From NCBI RefSeq assembly GCF_900128945.1, contig NZ_FQUD01000003.1, forward strand, positions 372,001 to 436,000: a DNA stretch of 64,000 nt, written 5' to 3'. Numbering within the stretch: the stretch's first letter is position 1; each line of letters opens with the position of its first letter. Below are positions 1 to 9,290 of the stretch, piece by piece. This DNA is from Chryseobacterium sp. OV279. GTDB lineage: Bacteria; Bacteroidota; Bacteroidia; Flavobacteriales; Weeksellaceae. The notes beneath the pieces are model-generated. The model searched no databases, had not been told where the DNA came from, and saw only the letters and a program-made list of their open reading frames with translations. A program made the translations under genes and the position numbers.

Positions 1-116
1 CCTTCAAGGCCATCTTCAGCGATAACAAATTCGTAATCGGTAAGTTCATCAGAAAGAATACTGTGTAATACTCCCGAGATTGCTTTTTCGTCTTCTACAA
101 TAAGGATTTTTTGCAT
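1..116 (-). CDS. Response regulator receiver domain, N-terminal fragment
   Basis: The gene starts at an ATG at 114-116 and runs leftward off the window, so only about 38 codons are visible. The residues begin MQKILIVEDEKAISGVL, which is the first beta strand and acidic pocket (E-D-E) of a CheY-like receiver domain. The phosphorylated Asp and any output domain lie outside the window, so the class (OmpR, NtrC or other) cannot be told. It is transcribed away from the yggS-like gene, which lies upstream on the same strand. Confidence 0.8.
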   Translation of the reverse strand, partial: MQKILIVEDEKAISGVLHSILSDELTDYEFVIAEDGLE

Positions 117-172
117 AGTTGCAAATTTAGATTTTTTGATTCAATTATTAGCAAAAACCATACCTAAATATA

Positions 173-832
173 CTATTTTGAGTAATCTCTTCTGCCGAAA
201 ATAGCAGATCCAACCCTCACGGAATTGGCACCGCATTCAATGGCAGCCGGGAAATCATCACTCATTCCCATAGATAATGTTTTAAGTGTTTTTAACTGAT
301 TTAATTCATCAAAAAGCCCTTTTAAAATTAAAAATTCTTCTTTTACCTGATCTTTATCCTCCGTAAATGTAGCCATTCCCATCAGTCCGGTAATTTCAAC
401 ATGGGAAAACTCTCCGTCAATATATTTTTGAAACAGGGTTTTCGCTTCATCAATCTCAAGTCCGAATTTACTTTCCTCAGCTGCAATTTTTACCTGCAAC
501 AGGACTTTAATCGTTCTGTCATTCTTACCTGCTTCTTTACTGATCTCTGCAAGAAGTTTCTCAGAGTCCACACTTTGAATGGTATCGATGAACGGAGCGA
601 TATACTTTACTTTATTCGTCTGCAGATGCCCGATCAGATGCCATTCTATATCTTTAGGAAGGAGCGGATATTTCTCCATAAGCTCCTGAACTTTATTTTC
701 ACCAAAAACTTTCTGTCCCAGATCATAAACCTCCTGAACAGCCTCAACCGGATGTGTTTTTGAAACCGCTACCAGCTGAACTCCTGCCGGAAGCTGATCT
801 TTTATTGCTGTATAATTTTCTTGAATACCCAT
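173..832 (-). CDS. YggS family pyridoxal phosphate homeostasis protein
   Basis: 219 aa, the usual length for the YggS/PROSC (PLPBP) family. These cytosolic single-domain proteins bind PLP without a known catalytic reaction and help control free PLP and amino/keto acid pools. The PLP-binding lysine lies in LVAVSKTHP (K25), and the family motifs FGENKVQE, WHLIGHLQTNK and LSMGMSDDFPAAIECG are all present, with the C-terminal VRVGSAIFG phosphate-binding loop. The ATG start is followed directly by the family N-terminus. It is separated from the upstream deacetylase gene by a short spacer with a heptamer repeat and looks monocistronic. Confidence 0.95.
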   Translation of the reverse strand: MGIQENYTAIKDQLPAGVQLVAVSKTHPVEAVQEVYDLGQKVFGENKVQELMEKYPLLPKDIEWHLIGHLQTNKVKYIAPFIDTIQSVDSEKLLAEISKEAGKNDRTIKVLLQVKIAAEESKFGLEIDEAKTLFQKYIDGEFSHVEITGLMGMATFTEDKDQVKEEFLILKGLFDELNQLKTLKTLSMGMSDDFPAAIECGANSVRVGSAIFGRRDYSK

Positions 833-897
833 AAATGCAAATTTCTGAATTATAAAAGGAAAAAACTAATGAATCTGTAAAATTGTTGTTGACTTTT

Positions 898-932
898 GCT
901 AGTTGCTAGTTGCTAGTTGCTAGTTGCTAGTT
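898..932. repeat. Tandem repeat, five copies of a 7-bp unit
   Basis: Five perfect consecutive copies of GCTAGTT lie between the yggS-like and deacetylase genes. The unit contains the palindrome CTAG. The array is non-coding and could change length by slippage. Confidence 0.9.
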
Positions 933-1000
933 TGCCACCAATGTCATTTATTCCCCGCATCATTAAATTGTTACACTGTTAGATTATTTCATTGTTACAT

Positions 1001-1867
1001 TTAATTCAGAATATCATTAATCTTCGGATACTGCGAGATCTTTCTGAACACAAACTTGTTACTTTTCTGAAGTTTTTCAATAAACATATCCAGTTCATTG
1101 ATGGAATCTGCGTCTCTAAGGTATTGATCATGCGTAAGGAAAACCAGGTGTCTGGATGTTTTTTCCAGATCATTAAGGAAGATACTGTCTACCTTTTTGA
1201 TCATTGCTTCGTGGCTGCCTTTCAATGTCATTTTTTGCGAAGGTCTCCATTCAAGATCCCATCCGATTACTTTGTAGCCTGCTTTTCTAAGACCGTTGGC
1301 CGCATCGGTTGATCCTTTAATATCCGTTACATTAATATTGTTCAGTCTCCAGATGTTTCTTCCCGGAGTTCTGGCTATTTTATCATAAAGTTTCAGACTG
1401 TCTTTTGCGATGTCAAAATCACGGACGACGGCATCAGCATTTTTGTAAAAATCTGTGTATTTGTTGTGGGCGTGGGTAAAGCTGTGGTTGGCCAGTTCGA
1501 TCAGAGGATTGCTTTTCAGAAGCTTCATATCATCTTTCTGTCTTTTGCTTCCATAGGCATGTTTTCCTACCAGAAAGGCGGTGGCACACACGTTTCTTTT
1601 GTTTAAGATCTTAAGAAGATTTTCCGTTCCCTGGTTGGGACCGTCATCAAAGGTAAGGTAGATGATTCTTTTATCGGTTTCTACACTCTCATCATCTATT
1701 TGGGGGACCGTTTGTACGGTGGGATGTTCCTGTGAACTCATCTGAGCAGAGTCTTTCACATCGGTTTTGTCATTACAGCTGTTGAATACCATTGAGGCCG
1801 CACTCATCAATGCAGTCATCCCAAGAAAAGTCATGTTTCTTGACTTTTCCCCAAATTTTTTTTTCAT
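1001..1867 (-). CDS. Polysaccharide deacetylase (NodB-like), exported
   Basis: 288 aa. A positively charged N-terminus and hydrophobic stretch end in FNSC (C31), which may be a weak lipobox; if so the protein is a periplasm-facing lipoprotein. The NodB-homology domain starts near residue 68 with IIYLTFDDGP (D74/D75: catalytic base and metal ligand). The second motif H-S-F-T-H (H128, H132) gives the other two metal ligands. The family removes acetyl groups from N-acetylglucosamine polymers such as peptidoglycan, chitin or exopolysaccharide; which one applies here cannot be told. The later motif ARTPGRN resembles the usual R-x-P-x-G element. No operon partner is visible. Confidence 0.88.
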   Translation of the reverse strand: MKKKFGEKSRNMTFLGMTALMSAASMVFNSCNDKTDVKDSAQMSSQEHPTVQTVPQIDDESVETDKRIIYLTFDDGPNQGTENLLKILNKRNVCATAFLVGKHAYGSKRQKDDMKLLKSNPLIELANHSFTHAHNKYTDFYKNADAVVRDFDIAKDSLKLYDKIARTPGRNIWRLNNINVTDIKGSTDAANGLRKAGYKVIGWDLEWRPSQKMTLKGSHEAMIKKVDSIFLNDLEKTSRHLVFLTHDQYLRDADSINELDMFIEKLQKSNKFVFRKISQYPKINDILN

Positions 1868-2132
1868 AAAGATAATGGAGATTTAAATAGTTAAAAATCG
1901 TTAAAATAATGCTGAAATATTAACAAATTATATGCCATCAATTGTTAAATTTTACTTTTTAAGTTTATTTTAAGGACTTTATTTTAAAGCATATTTAGGA
2001 TAGAATGCCAGCTTTGTGGATTATGTTTTTGTATTCTTTGATTTTAACATTTATAAATACTAAATCCATTTATTTTTTCTATTTGTATTGAGGTTTTCTT
2101 ATTCTTCCTATATTCGGGAATTATTTTATCTG

Positions 2133-2957
2133 ATGAATTTTAAACATCTATTTATTCTTCTGGTTTCGGCCAATTTATCTGCTCAGAAGATTTCAGGAAC
2201 CATCTTTTCGGAAAAGCATCAGCCTGTTACGGATGCCAGAATTGGAATTGAGAATGAAGATACCGGAAGTATTACCGATCAGGAAGGAAAGTATCTAATT
2301 GATTTTACAGGCTTAGATAAAAATAAAATATTGAAAGTAGAGGTAAACGGATACGAACCTTTTAAGATCAAGGTTTCAGATTTTGAAGCTTTAAACCAAT
2401 ATAATATTTCACTCATTAAAAAAGCAGTTGAAATTGAAAATGTGAATATTGTTCCCAAAAAGTATGTTCAAAAGAACTTTGGAACCAGAAATTCGAAAAA
2501 AGTGTATTGCGGTTATGATTCCTAGGATGTAAAGAAAATTTTCAGAGAATATGCGATAAAGATCAAGAACCAAAGAAAACTAAAAGTAAAAAAGATTAAT
2601 CTCAATCTAGCCATATTTGAAATTGAGCAGCCTGTTACCCTGATCTTCGATATTCAAAACTCGGCAGGTGATTTTCCCGGAGAATCGGTGGTAAATGAAA
2701 CACTGAAGCTCACGATAACCAAAGAAGACATCCGGGAGAATACGATTTCTTTAGATCTGAATGATAAAAGTATTTGGTTGAATGGGGATTTCTTTGTTTC
2801 CGTAAGGGCTTCTGAAGATTTTAAAGGAAGGCTTTTTTTAGGAGGAAATATTTTCGCGTTTTCTAAAAATACCTATTACAGAAATTATTTTGGAGAATGG
2901 AAAAAGTTCTCAGCAGGAGAGCCTTCGATTAATGTAGATGTTTTAATAGAGAAATAA
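2133..2957 (+). pseudogene. Carboxypeptidase-like regulatory-domain exported protein, interrupted by an in-frame stop
   Basis: An open frame starts at ATG 2133 (MNFKHLFILLVSANLSAQ, a signal peptide ending at Ser-Ala-Gln) and continues through a CarboxypepD_reg-like beta-sandwich (KISGTIFSEKHQPVTDARIG). A TAG stop sits at 2523-2525. The same frame then stays open to 2957 and reads like normal protein (DVKKIFREYAIK, later NIFAFSKNTYYRNYFGEW). Both halves are in one frame, so a single nonsense change splits an otherwise intact gene of about 274 codons. An ATG at 2088 is also in frame but lies before the signal peptide. The function is unknown; the N-terminal domain is common in exported Bacteroidota proteins. 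A sequencing error or suppressed stop cannot be excluded. Confidence 0.8.
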
Positions 2958-2961
2958 ATGA

Positions 2962-3690
2962 TTACTCCAGAATTTTCTTGAGATACAGCGCATTTTTAAT
3001 GGCAGCAGTTCCCCAGGTATTATTGAAAAATATAAATGCTTTTCGGTCTGAATGTTTGATTTTTTCCGCAAGAGCATTAATAAACTCTGAGCTGTACTCT
3101 GATTTATAGAGAACAGGTTTTCCATGAAGCCTGTAATATAAAATTTCAGGATGATTGATGATTATATTTTCAGGAAGATTTCCCGGAAAACTTACCCCGG
3201 AAAATATAATTTGATGTTCTTTTAAAAGTGTAAAAACTTCATCGGTCCACCAGGATTCATGGCGGAATTCAATGACGTTGAAATATTTAAAATCAAGGCT
3301 GGAATTAATCAGATCCATATTTTCCTGTGATTTTTTAAAGGAAGGCGGAAACTGATATAGAAACCCGGAAAGTTTTTCTTTTAAGTGAGTCTGGATATGG
3401 GCGCAGAATTCCGAAATATCTTCTTTAGCTTCTTTCAGCCGTTTTTCATGGGAAATGGTTTTTGGAATTTTGATGAAGAATTTAAAGTCATCGGGCGTTT
3501 CATCATGCCATTTTACAAGTGTTTTGGCAGTAGGTTTTCTGTAAAAGGTAGAATTGATCTCTACCGTATTGAAAACCCCGGAATATAAAGTAAGAAAGTC
3601 TTTACTTTGGGCATTTTCAGGATATAGCGACCCTTTCCAGTCGTTATTATAAAATCCCGAACATCCAATGTAAAGACTTCCTTTTTTCAT
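2962..3690 (-). CDS. DUF72 domain-containing protein
   Basis: 242 aa, the normal length of the DUF72 (YecE-like) family, a TIM-barrel-like fold of unknown biochemical function. Family hallmarks are YIGCSGFYNNDWKGSLYP at the N-terminus, FNTVEINSTFYRKP, FKFFIKIPKTISHEKR, the middle VIEFRHESWW and the C-terminal AFIFFNNTWGTAAI. The gene stops 4 bp after the interrupted exported-protein gene on the opposite strand. It starts 7 bp downstream of the copper ATPase stop codon, so it may be cotranscribed with the ATPase. Confidence 0.92.
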   Translation of the reverse strand: MKKGSLYIGCSGFYNNDWKGSLYPENAQSKDFLTLYSGVFNTVEINSTFYRKPTAKTLVKWHDETPDDFKFFIKIPKTISHEKRLKEAKEDISEFCAHIQTHLKEKLSGFLYQFPPSFKKSQENMDLINSSLDFKYFNVIEFRHESWWTDEVFTLLKEHQIIFSGVSFPGNLPENIIINHPEILYYRLHGKPVLYKSEYSSEFINALAEKIKHSDRKAFIFFNNTWGTAAIKNALYLKKILE

Positions 3691-3697
3691 ATTTTTT

Positions 3698-6562
3698 TTA
3701 TTTTACATCCGCATCCAGATCAACCGAGTTTAAACGCAGTGAATTCAGAATAACAGACAGTGAACTGACACTCATTGCTGCTGCTGCGATCATGGGTGAT
3801 AATAATATTCCAAAGAAAGGATACAATAATCCTGCCGCTACCGGAATCCCCAATACATTATAGATGAAGGCGAAAAACAGGTTTTCTTTGATGTTTTTAA
3901 GGAGTTTTTCACTTAAAAGTTTGGCTTTTGCCACTCCTAAAATATCTCCTTTCAATAGTGTGATCTCTGCACTTTCCATGGCAACATCAGTTCCGGTTCC
4001 CATCGCAATTCCTACATTCGATTGTGCCAGAGCAGGGGAGTCATTGATCCCATCGCCGGTCATGGCTACAATTTTGCCTTGCTGCTGAAGTTTTTTCACC
4101 TCATTCAGTTTATCTTCCGGAAGACAGCCTGCTTTATAATGTTTGATTCCCAGTTCATCTGCAACTGCTTTTGCGGTATGTTCGTTGTCGCCGGTCATCA
4201 TGATAACATCAATTCCCTCATTCATCAGGCGCTGAACTGCTTTTTTGGAAGTAACTTTAATTTTATCCGTAAAACTGATGAAGCCCAACACATTTTTATC
4301 CTGTGCAATATAAGAAATGGTATGTGCCTTCGACTGTACTTCTACCGCTTTTTGTTTTAATTCCTGTGGAATGGAAAGACTATTTGAGATCAGAAGACTT
4401 TCGTTTCCTAAGTAAACCGTTTTTCCATTGATATTTCCCTGAACTCCTTTTCCTGAGATATTTTCAAACTGATCTACTTTTTCAGCGGTTAAATTCTCTT
4501 CTTTTGCTTTTTTGATCACCGCATTGGATAACGGGTGTTCTGAGTTTTGATTAAGAGAAAAAGCCAGTTTTAAGATTTCATTTTTATCTTCGTTTCCAGA
4601 CGTTTCAATATATTCTACAGACGGCTTTCCTTCCGTTAATGTTCCCGTTTTATCGGTGATCAGAACATTTACTTTATGCATTTGTTCCAAGGCTTCTGCA
4701 TTTTTGATCAGGATACCGCTTTTGGCACCTTTCCCGATTCCTACCATTAGAGACATGGGTGTGGCTAATCCAAGTGCACACGGACAGGCTACAATTAAAA
4801 CCGCAACGGCATTCACGAAAGCAAATAAACTTCTTTTGCCTTCCGGTCCGAAAAACTGCCATAAAATAAAGGTAAGAACGGCAATCAGAATCACAACTGG
4901 GACAAAAACTTTGGAAACCTTATCGGTCAGCTTTTGGATAGGAGCTCTGCTTCGGCTGGCTTCATTCACCATTTTAATGATCTGGGAAAGAAGGGTTTCA
5001 TCGCCTACTTTTTCAGCTTTCATGATGAATACTTTATTCCCGTTGATGGTTCCTGAAGAAACCCTGTCATTAATACTTTTTTCTACTGGTACAGGTTCTC
5101 CGGTGATCATACTTTCGTCTACCAAAGAAGTTCCTTCAGTAATCTTTCCGTCAACAGGGATTTTTTCACCCGGTTTTACTTTTAAAAGATCTCCGATTTT
5201 CACCTGAGAAAGCAATACTCTTTTTTCTTCTCCATTCACCATAAGATTGGCTTCGTCCGGAGAAAGATTCATGAGTTCCTTAATGGCATTTCCTGTTTTT
5301 TTATGGGCAGCGGCTTCCATTAACTGTCCTAATATAACAAGAGTTAAAATCACACAGACTGCCTCAAAATACAGCGGAATTTCATGATTGTGTCCTCTGA
5401 TTTCATGAGGGATAATATCCGGAAAAGTCAATGCCACAATACTGAATATAAATGCTGCGGCAACACCTAAAGCAATCAGGCTGAACATATTTAAATTCCA
5501 CGTTTTGAATGAAACCCAGCCTCTTTTCAGAATAAACCATCCTGAATAAAACAGAACAGGAAGCGTTAAGGCAAGCTCGATGAATCCCTGTATGTTATGA
5601 GAGAAAGGGAAATTGATGAACATTCCACCCATTGAAAGAATAAAAACAGGAACGGTAAAGGCCAGAGAAATAAGGAATTTCTTTTTTAAAATATTGTAAG
5701 TTTCATCCTCTTCATCACCTTCACTGTCGGGCATTCTCACCAGATCCATTCCGCAGATCGGGCAGTCTCCGGGTTCGTCACGAATGATCTCCGGGTGCAT
5801 AGGACAGATATACTTTGCGGTTTTCTTTTCGGGATATTTCACCAGATCCATTCCGCAGACAGGACATCCTACGTTGGAATCATAGGTTTTATCACCTTCA
5901 CAATACATAGGGCAGTAATACTTTCCTGCCATATCATCGGTGACTTTTGGTGCTTCATGATGATGACTGTGGTCATGATGATTATGATGGGAATGAGTCT
6001 GTTGGTTATTATGAGAAGCCGCATTTTTTGCTAAATCTTCGGTAATCTCTTCCAGATGCATATGACAGACCGGGCAATCGCCTTTTTCATCATAGACTTT
6101 ATCACCTTCGCAAAACATCGGGCAGTAGTGCTTTCCTACACTGTCTTTGAAGTTCTCCGGAAGATGGGTTGATGAATAGGTTGGTTTATGATTGGGATCT
6201 TTAGCATGTTTTTCCTCGATGGGAACCAGATACATCTTGCAGTCCGGACATCTTTCGCCCTGCTTGAAATATACTTTGTCACCTTCACATTCCATCGGGC
6301 AGTAATAGACTGAAGACGGCGAAACCCTATCCTGAGGCTTTACAAATGCAGTTTCGGGTTTTTTGGGGTCTTCCAGTCTGTATTTATCTCCTAAAGCATT
6401 ATTTAAAACTGAAAGTTCGATTTCCTTATCGGAAGTGATGGTTGCGGTATGGGTTTCCAGATTGACATCGGCTGTTACTCCCTCAACACTGTTGAGTTTT
6501 TCAGAAATTTTTTTCTGACAACCGGAGCACGTCATTCCGAGTATATTATATTGTCTGTTCAT
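3698..6562 (-). CDS. Copper-type heavy metal P-type ATPase with HMA domain and four cysteine-rich metal-binding repeats
   Basis: 954 aa when started at the ATG at 6560-6562 ([15 protein letters not shown]); an in-frame ATG ten codons earlier would precede the HMA fold needlessly. Order: HMA domain (about 1-65, MTCSGC), four short repeats of type YCPM-CEGDK-CPxCxM at about 86-114, 146-173, 215-244 and 251-278, a His-rich linker (about 184-203), then the P1B pump core. The core has TGEP (487-490), membrane motif CPC (593-595), phosphorylation motif DKTGTLT (D637), and later MTGDN and [15 protein letters not shown] with this helix layout is the Cu(I)/Ag(I) exporter class. Located in the inner membrane, it would expel copper from the cytosol. 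The HMA-AraC regulator upstream is the obvious candidate controller. Confidence 0.95.
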   Translation of the reverse strand: MNRQYNILGMTCSGCQKKISEKLNSVEGVTADVNLETHTATITSDKEIELSVLNNALGDKYRLEDPKKPETAFVKPQDRVSPSSVYYCPMECEGDKVYFKQGERCPDCKMYLVPIEEKHAKDPNHKPTYSSTHLPENFKDSVGKHYCPMFCEGDKVYDEKGDCPVCHMHLEEITEDLAKNAASHNNQQTHSHHNHHDHSHHHEAPKVTDDMAGKYYCPMYCEGDKTYDSNVGCPVCGMDLVKYPEKKTAKYICPMHPEIIRDEPGDCPICGMDLVRMPDSEGDEEDETYNILKKKFLISLAFTVPVFILSMGGMFINFPFSHNIQGFIELALTLPVLFYSGWFILKRGWVSFKTWNLNMFSLIALGVAAAFIFSIVALTFPDIIPHEIRGHNHEIPLYFEAVCVILTLVILGQLMEAAAHKKTGNAIKELMNLSPDEANLMVNGEEKRVLLSQVKIGDLLKVKPGEKIPVDGKITEGTSLVDESMITGEPVPVEKSINDRVSSGTINGNKVFIMKAEKVGDETLLSQIIKMVNEASRSRAPIQKLTDKVSKVFVPVVILIAVLTFILWQFFGPEGKRSLFAFVNAVAVLIVACPCALGLATPMSLMVGIGKGAKSGILIKNAEALEQMHKVNVLITDKTGTLTEGKPSVEYIETSGNEDKNEILKLAFSLNQNSEHPLSNAVIKKAKEENLTAEKVDQFENISGKGVQGNINGKTVYLGNESLLISNSLSIPQELKQKAVEVQSKAHTISYIAQDKNVLGFISFTDKIKVTSKKAVQRLMNEGIDVIMMTGDNEHTAKAVADELGIKHYKAGCLPEDKLNEVKKLQQQGKIVAMTGDGINDSPALAQSNVGIAMGTGTDVAMESAEITLLKGDILGVAKAKLLSEKLLKNIKENLFFAFIYNVLGIPVAAGLLYPFFGILLSPMIAAAAMSVSSLSVILNSLRLNSVDLDADVK

Positions 6563-6650
6563 GATCCTTGAATTTATAGTACAAATGTCCAAAATGAATG
6601 GCTAAGGCTGTTATAAATTTAAGGATAATAGTTATAGAATTTTGCCGGGG

Positions 6651-6860
6651 CTGAGTTTTGAGAGTTGGAGTGTTTTAGAGTTGGAGGGTTTTAGGGTGGG
6701 AGGGTTTTAGAGTCTGAGAGTGGAAGAGTGTATATAAATTGGAAAGTTTGAGAATGGAGACTCTTTTGATGTTTTATTATCATAGTAATCTAGTTGAGTA
6801 ACTTAAAACAAGTTTACGCTCAAACTCTCAGACACTCAAACTCTCTGACGCTCAAACTCT
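6651..6860. repeat. Degenerate GAGAGTTTGAG-type repeats, arms partly inverted
   Basis: The spacer between the copper ATPase and the AraC gene holds several imperfect copies of GAGAGTTGGAG/GAGTTTTAG-like units at about 6651-6728. On the other strand, CAAACTCTC-like units lie at about 6822-6860. The two groups are roughly complementary and could fold into an imperfect long hairpin in RNA. Nothing coding is seen here. Confidence 0.6.
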
Positions 6861-6865
6861 CCAAC

Positions 6866-7426
6866 TCAAAAGCTGTCCAGGGTTTTCCTCTGATGGTCCT
6901 TCAGTTTTTTGAATTCTGTAGGGGTAAAACCGGTAATGTTACGGAACTGGGAAGAAAGGTGCTGAACACTTTTATAGCCTAGCTTTCCGGCAATTTCGGT
7001 TAGGGTAAATTCATTATAAAGAAGCAGCTCCTTTACCTTTTCAATTTTATGAAGGATAAAGAACTGTTCCAGAGTAATATTTTCGTTTTGTGAAAAGGTT
7101 TTGGAAAGAGAGCTGTAGTCTTTATGGATCTTTGAACTTAAAAATTCTGAAAGAAGAAAGTCTTCATCAATATCGAGTTCACTGATCTTGAGAATGATTA
7201 TATTTTTGATCTTATCGACTAATTGATGGGTAGAATCCATGATCCTTTCAAAGCCTGTTTCGAGGAGCTTTTTTTCTACGGCCAGCATTTTTTCAGCTGG
7301 AATATCCGTTTCAGTCTCGACTTCTCCCAAAGTGATAGAACGTATATTCACATCTGCCTCACTGAATATTTTTTCTACTGCGGAAATACAGCGGTTGCAC
7401 ACCATGTTTTTGATGAAAATTTTCAT
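6866..7426 (-). CDS. AraC-type regulator with HMA-like N-terminal metal-binding segment
   Basis: 186 aa. The N-terminus (about 1-65) begins MKIFIKNMVCNRCISAVEKIF and has the M-x-C-x-x-C pattern and beta-alpha-beta rhythm of an HMA copper-binding domain. The C-terminal 100 residues are an AraC/XylS DNA-binding domain with two helix-turn-helices (TLTEIAGKLGYKSVQHLSSQF, then the GFTPTEFKKL signature). The gene lies upstream of the copper ATPase on the same strand, about 300 bp away, and overlaps the thioesterase gene by 4 bp (ATGA). By position and domain content it probably controls copper export genes. That it binds metal is an inference from the CxxC motif. Confidence 0.85.
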   Translation of the reverse strand: MKIFIKNMVCNRCISAVEKIFSEADVNIRSITLGEVETETDIPAEKMLAVEKKLLETGFERIMDSTHQLVDKIKNIIILKISELDIDEDFLLSEFLSSKIHKDYSSLSKTFSQNENITLEQFFILHKIEKVKELLLYNEFTLTEIAGKLGYKSVQHLSSQFRNITGFTPTEFKKLKDHQRKTLDSF

Positions 7427-7815
7427 GGCTTGCTCAGTCTGTCTTTTACGAATTCAATCTGTGTTTTTCCGTGCGGTGCAGGATTTCCTTCACTGTCCAG
7501 GTTCACCATTACGATTTTGTCTACGGTGATAATGGTCTGGTGGGTCATTTTGTTTCTTACATCGCATTTTAAGGTCACGGAAGAAGAACCGAAGTGAGTG
7601 GCCTCAATCCCTATTTCTATAATATCTCCCTGTTTGGCTGAACTTACAAAATTGATCTCTGAAATAAATTTCGTTACCACTTTTGTATTTTCCAGTTGAA
7701 TAATGGCATACAATGCGGCTTCTTCGTCAATCCACTGTAAAAGTCTTCCTCCAAAAAGAGAATGATTCGGGTTCAGGTCTTCGGGTTTTACCCATTTTCT
7801 GGTATGGTAGTTCAT
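7423..7815 (-). CDS. Acyl-CoA thioesterase, hotdog fold (YciA-like)
   Basis: 130 aa, the usual size of a single hotdog-domain acyl-CoA thioesterase, which hydrolyses acyl-CoA to free acid and CoA in the cytosol. Seen motifs are LFGGRLLQWIDEEAALYA (the helix with the catalytic Asp) and NFVSSAKQGDIIEIGIEATHFGSSSVTL. The gene overlaps the AraC gene start by 4 bp, so the two are probably translated from one mRNA. A flavobacterial -7 box lies about 20 bp upstream. There is no evident functional link to copper. Acyl-chain specificity cannot be read from the sequence. Confidence 0.88.
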   Translation of the reverse strand: MNYHTRKWVKPEDLNPNHSLFGGRLLQWIDEEAALYAIIQLENTKVVTKFISEINFVSSAKQGDIIEIGIEATHFGSSSVTLKCDVRNKMTHQTIITVDKIVMVNLDSEGNPAPHGKTQIEFVKDRLSKP

Positions 7816-7834
7816 CTTTTAATAATTTGCTTCA

Positions 7835-7842
7835 CAAATTTA
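7835..7842 (-). promoter_or_regulatory. Candidate -7 promoter box for the thioesterase-AraC operon
   Basis: On the minus strand the bases read TAAATTTG, matching the Bacteroidota -7 consensus TAnnTTTG, about 20 bp before the thioesterase ATG. No clear -33 TTG was identified. Confidence 0.5.
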
Positions 7843-7910
7843 GTGTTAAAAACTGGGTTTATCAAGGAAACTGTATTTACTGATCTGAAGGAAATGATTC
7901 ATTTTCTCAA

Positions 7911-8321
7911 TCATATTTTCTTGGAACGCATGGCTTTTACTTTTTTGATGGTATTATCATGTAAAAACTTCTCGTACTCGTCACTTTCAATTGGAAAAAT
8001 GGCTACTTTACTATCCTCATTATGATGAATTCCGAATCCGTAACGTTTGGCCAAAGGGGAGGACCTGAGGCATGGTTGACCTTTAGAGAAGAAATCAATT
8101 CTTGCCTGTGGCTTTTCACTATCTGAAATATCATTTTTTACAGCATAGCATTCAAAAACAATGTCATCAGAAGAATACCGGTAAGGTTCTTTTACAATCT
8201 GCTCATACTGAAGTTTAGCTAAGGTTTTTACTTTCTTTTCAGGAGGTATTTCAGCATTTGATACCGGGCAGTCGTCAGCGGTTTCAATAAAAGTATTGGT
8301 GTAATTGGTGGTGTGTATCAT
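7911..8321 (-). CDS. DUF6157 family protein
   Basis: 136 aa, resembling the short DUF6157 family found in Bacteroidota and Firmicutes: MIHTTNYTNTFIETADDCP at the start, then PYRYSSDDIVFE, and the conserved block QPCLRSSPLAKRYGFGIHH. No enzymatic motif is evident and no signal peptide is present, so it is expected to be cytosolic. The function is unknown. The small Xre-type regulator lies 55 bp upstream on the same strand, so the two could share a transcript. Confidence 0.8.
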   Translation of the reverse strand: MIHTTNYTNTFIETADDCPVSNAEIPPEKKVKTLAKLQYEQIVKEPYRYSSDDIVFECYAVKNDISDSEKPQARIDFFSKGQPCLRSSPLAKRYGFGIHHNEDSKVAIFPIESDEYEKFLHDNTIKKVKAMRSKKI

Positions 8322-8376
8322 ATATATAATAGGTATAGTGATTGGGAATACAAATTTATGAAATGTTCAGTATGGA

Positions 8377-8580
8377 TTACTCCCGGAACTCCAGAATATC
8401 TCCGGGCTGGCAGTCGAGTGCTTTGCAGATAGCATCCAGGGTACTGAAGCGGATAGCCTTCGCTTTCCCGGTCTTTAGGTTTGAGATGTTGGATAGGGTG
8501 AGATTGATCCTTTCTGAGAGCTCATTTAGTGACATTTTCCTCCTGGCCATCATCACATCAAGGTTTATTATAATAGGCAT
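8377..8580 (-). CDS. Small Xre/Cro-type helix-turn-helix regulator (YozG-like)
   Basis: 67 aa, a single HTH_3/HTH_26 domain: MARRKMSLNELSERINLTLSNISNLKTGK followed by FSTLDAICKALDCQPGDILEF, which is the typical short YozG-like regulator. Such genes often stand beside a DUF2975 membrane-protein gene, but none is present here. The ATG at 8580 is used; ATGs a few codons in (MMARRK) are possible. It probably binds DNA as a dimer; the target is unknown. Confidence 0.88.
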   Translation of the reverse strand: MPIIINLDVMMARRKMSLNELSERINLTLSNISNLKTGKAKAIRFSTLDAICKALDCQPGDILEFRE

Positions 8581-8801
8581 AGTAATTATATTGGGTTATA
8601 TTTGCTGTTCCGGGGGGATTCGCGAACTGTTTTTATTATGTTAACTAACTTTAACTTTAAGCGAATTTCGGTAAAAATTTATTGATTAACAATACTTAAT
8701 TGATATTAATTAATAAAATTAAAGGATGAATTCAATAGGAGGTGAGAAATACTTAAAAAAAAACTTTGATTTTAATTTATTAATTGTATCTTGCATACGT
8801 T

Positions 8802-8809
8802 TATATTTG
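8802..8809 (+). promoter_or_regulatory. Candidate -7 box for the RNA-binding protein gene
   Basis: TATATTTG matches TAnnTTTG and is about 80 bp before the ATG, which would give an AT-rich leader of roughly 70 nt with no Shine-Dalgarno-like purine run. TTG at 8784-8786 is a possible but closely spaced -33 element. Confidence 0.5.
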
Positions 8810-8888
8810 GAATCAATATTTGTTCATTAATTTATGTTGTTTTTCTCTTATATATCAAATTTTTATTAATATTTAATTTTTATTTAAA

Positions 8889-9257
8889 ATGAACATTTTT
8901 GTTTCAAACATCAATTACGCAACTAAAGAATATGAGTTGCACGATCTATTCGCAGAATTTGGTGATGTATCATCAGCTAAAATCGTTACAGACAGAGAAA
9001 CTGGCCGTTCAAGAGGTTTCGGTTTTGTAGAAATGGGTGATGAAGAAGGAAAGCAAGCTATCGAAGCTCTTAACCAGAAAGAATTCAACGGAAAAGAGTT
9101 GAACGTATCTGAAGCTAAGCCAAGAGAAGAAAAGCCAAGAAGAAGCTTTGACAACAACAGAGGAGGAGGTTACGGAGGAAACAACAATAGAGGCGGCGGT
9201 AGCGGCTACGGTGGTGGAAACAACCGTGGTGGTAACGGCGGCGGAAATCGTTGGTAA
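8889..9257 (+). CDS. Glycine-rich RNA-binding protein (RRM domain)
   Basis: 122 aa. Residues 1-78 are one RRM: RNP2 is NIFVSNI near the N-terminus and RNP1 is RSRGFGFVEM, both with the aromatic residues that stack on RNA bases. The remainder is a low-complexity Gly/Asn/Arg tail with repeated RGGG and GYGG units. Such proteins in cyanobacteria and Bacteroidota bind single-stranded RNA and are often cold-induced. The long AT-rich leader and the strong terminator directly after the gene indicate a well-expressed single-gene transcript. Confidence 0.95.
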   Translation: MNIFVSNINYATKEYELHDLFAEFGDVSSAKIVTDRETGRSRGFGFVEMGDEEGKQAIEALNQKEFNGKELNVSEAKPREEKPRRSFDNNRGGGYGGNNNRGGGSGYGGGNNRGGNGGGNRW

Positions 9258-9266
9258 AAATATAAG

Positions 9267-9290
9267 GCGGCTTTTTAGCCGCTTTTTTTA
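9267..9290 (+). terminator. Rho-independent terminator of the RRM gene
   Basis: Six-base stem GCGGCT/AGCCGC with a T-rich loop, followed by a run of seven T, beginning 10 bp after the stop codon. Confidence 0.9.

Noticed and set aside
6794..6982. Small frame crossing the GAGAGTTTGAG repeats
   Set aside because: Low-complexity translation of repeats and overlap with the AraC gene on the other strand.
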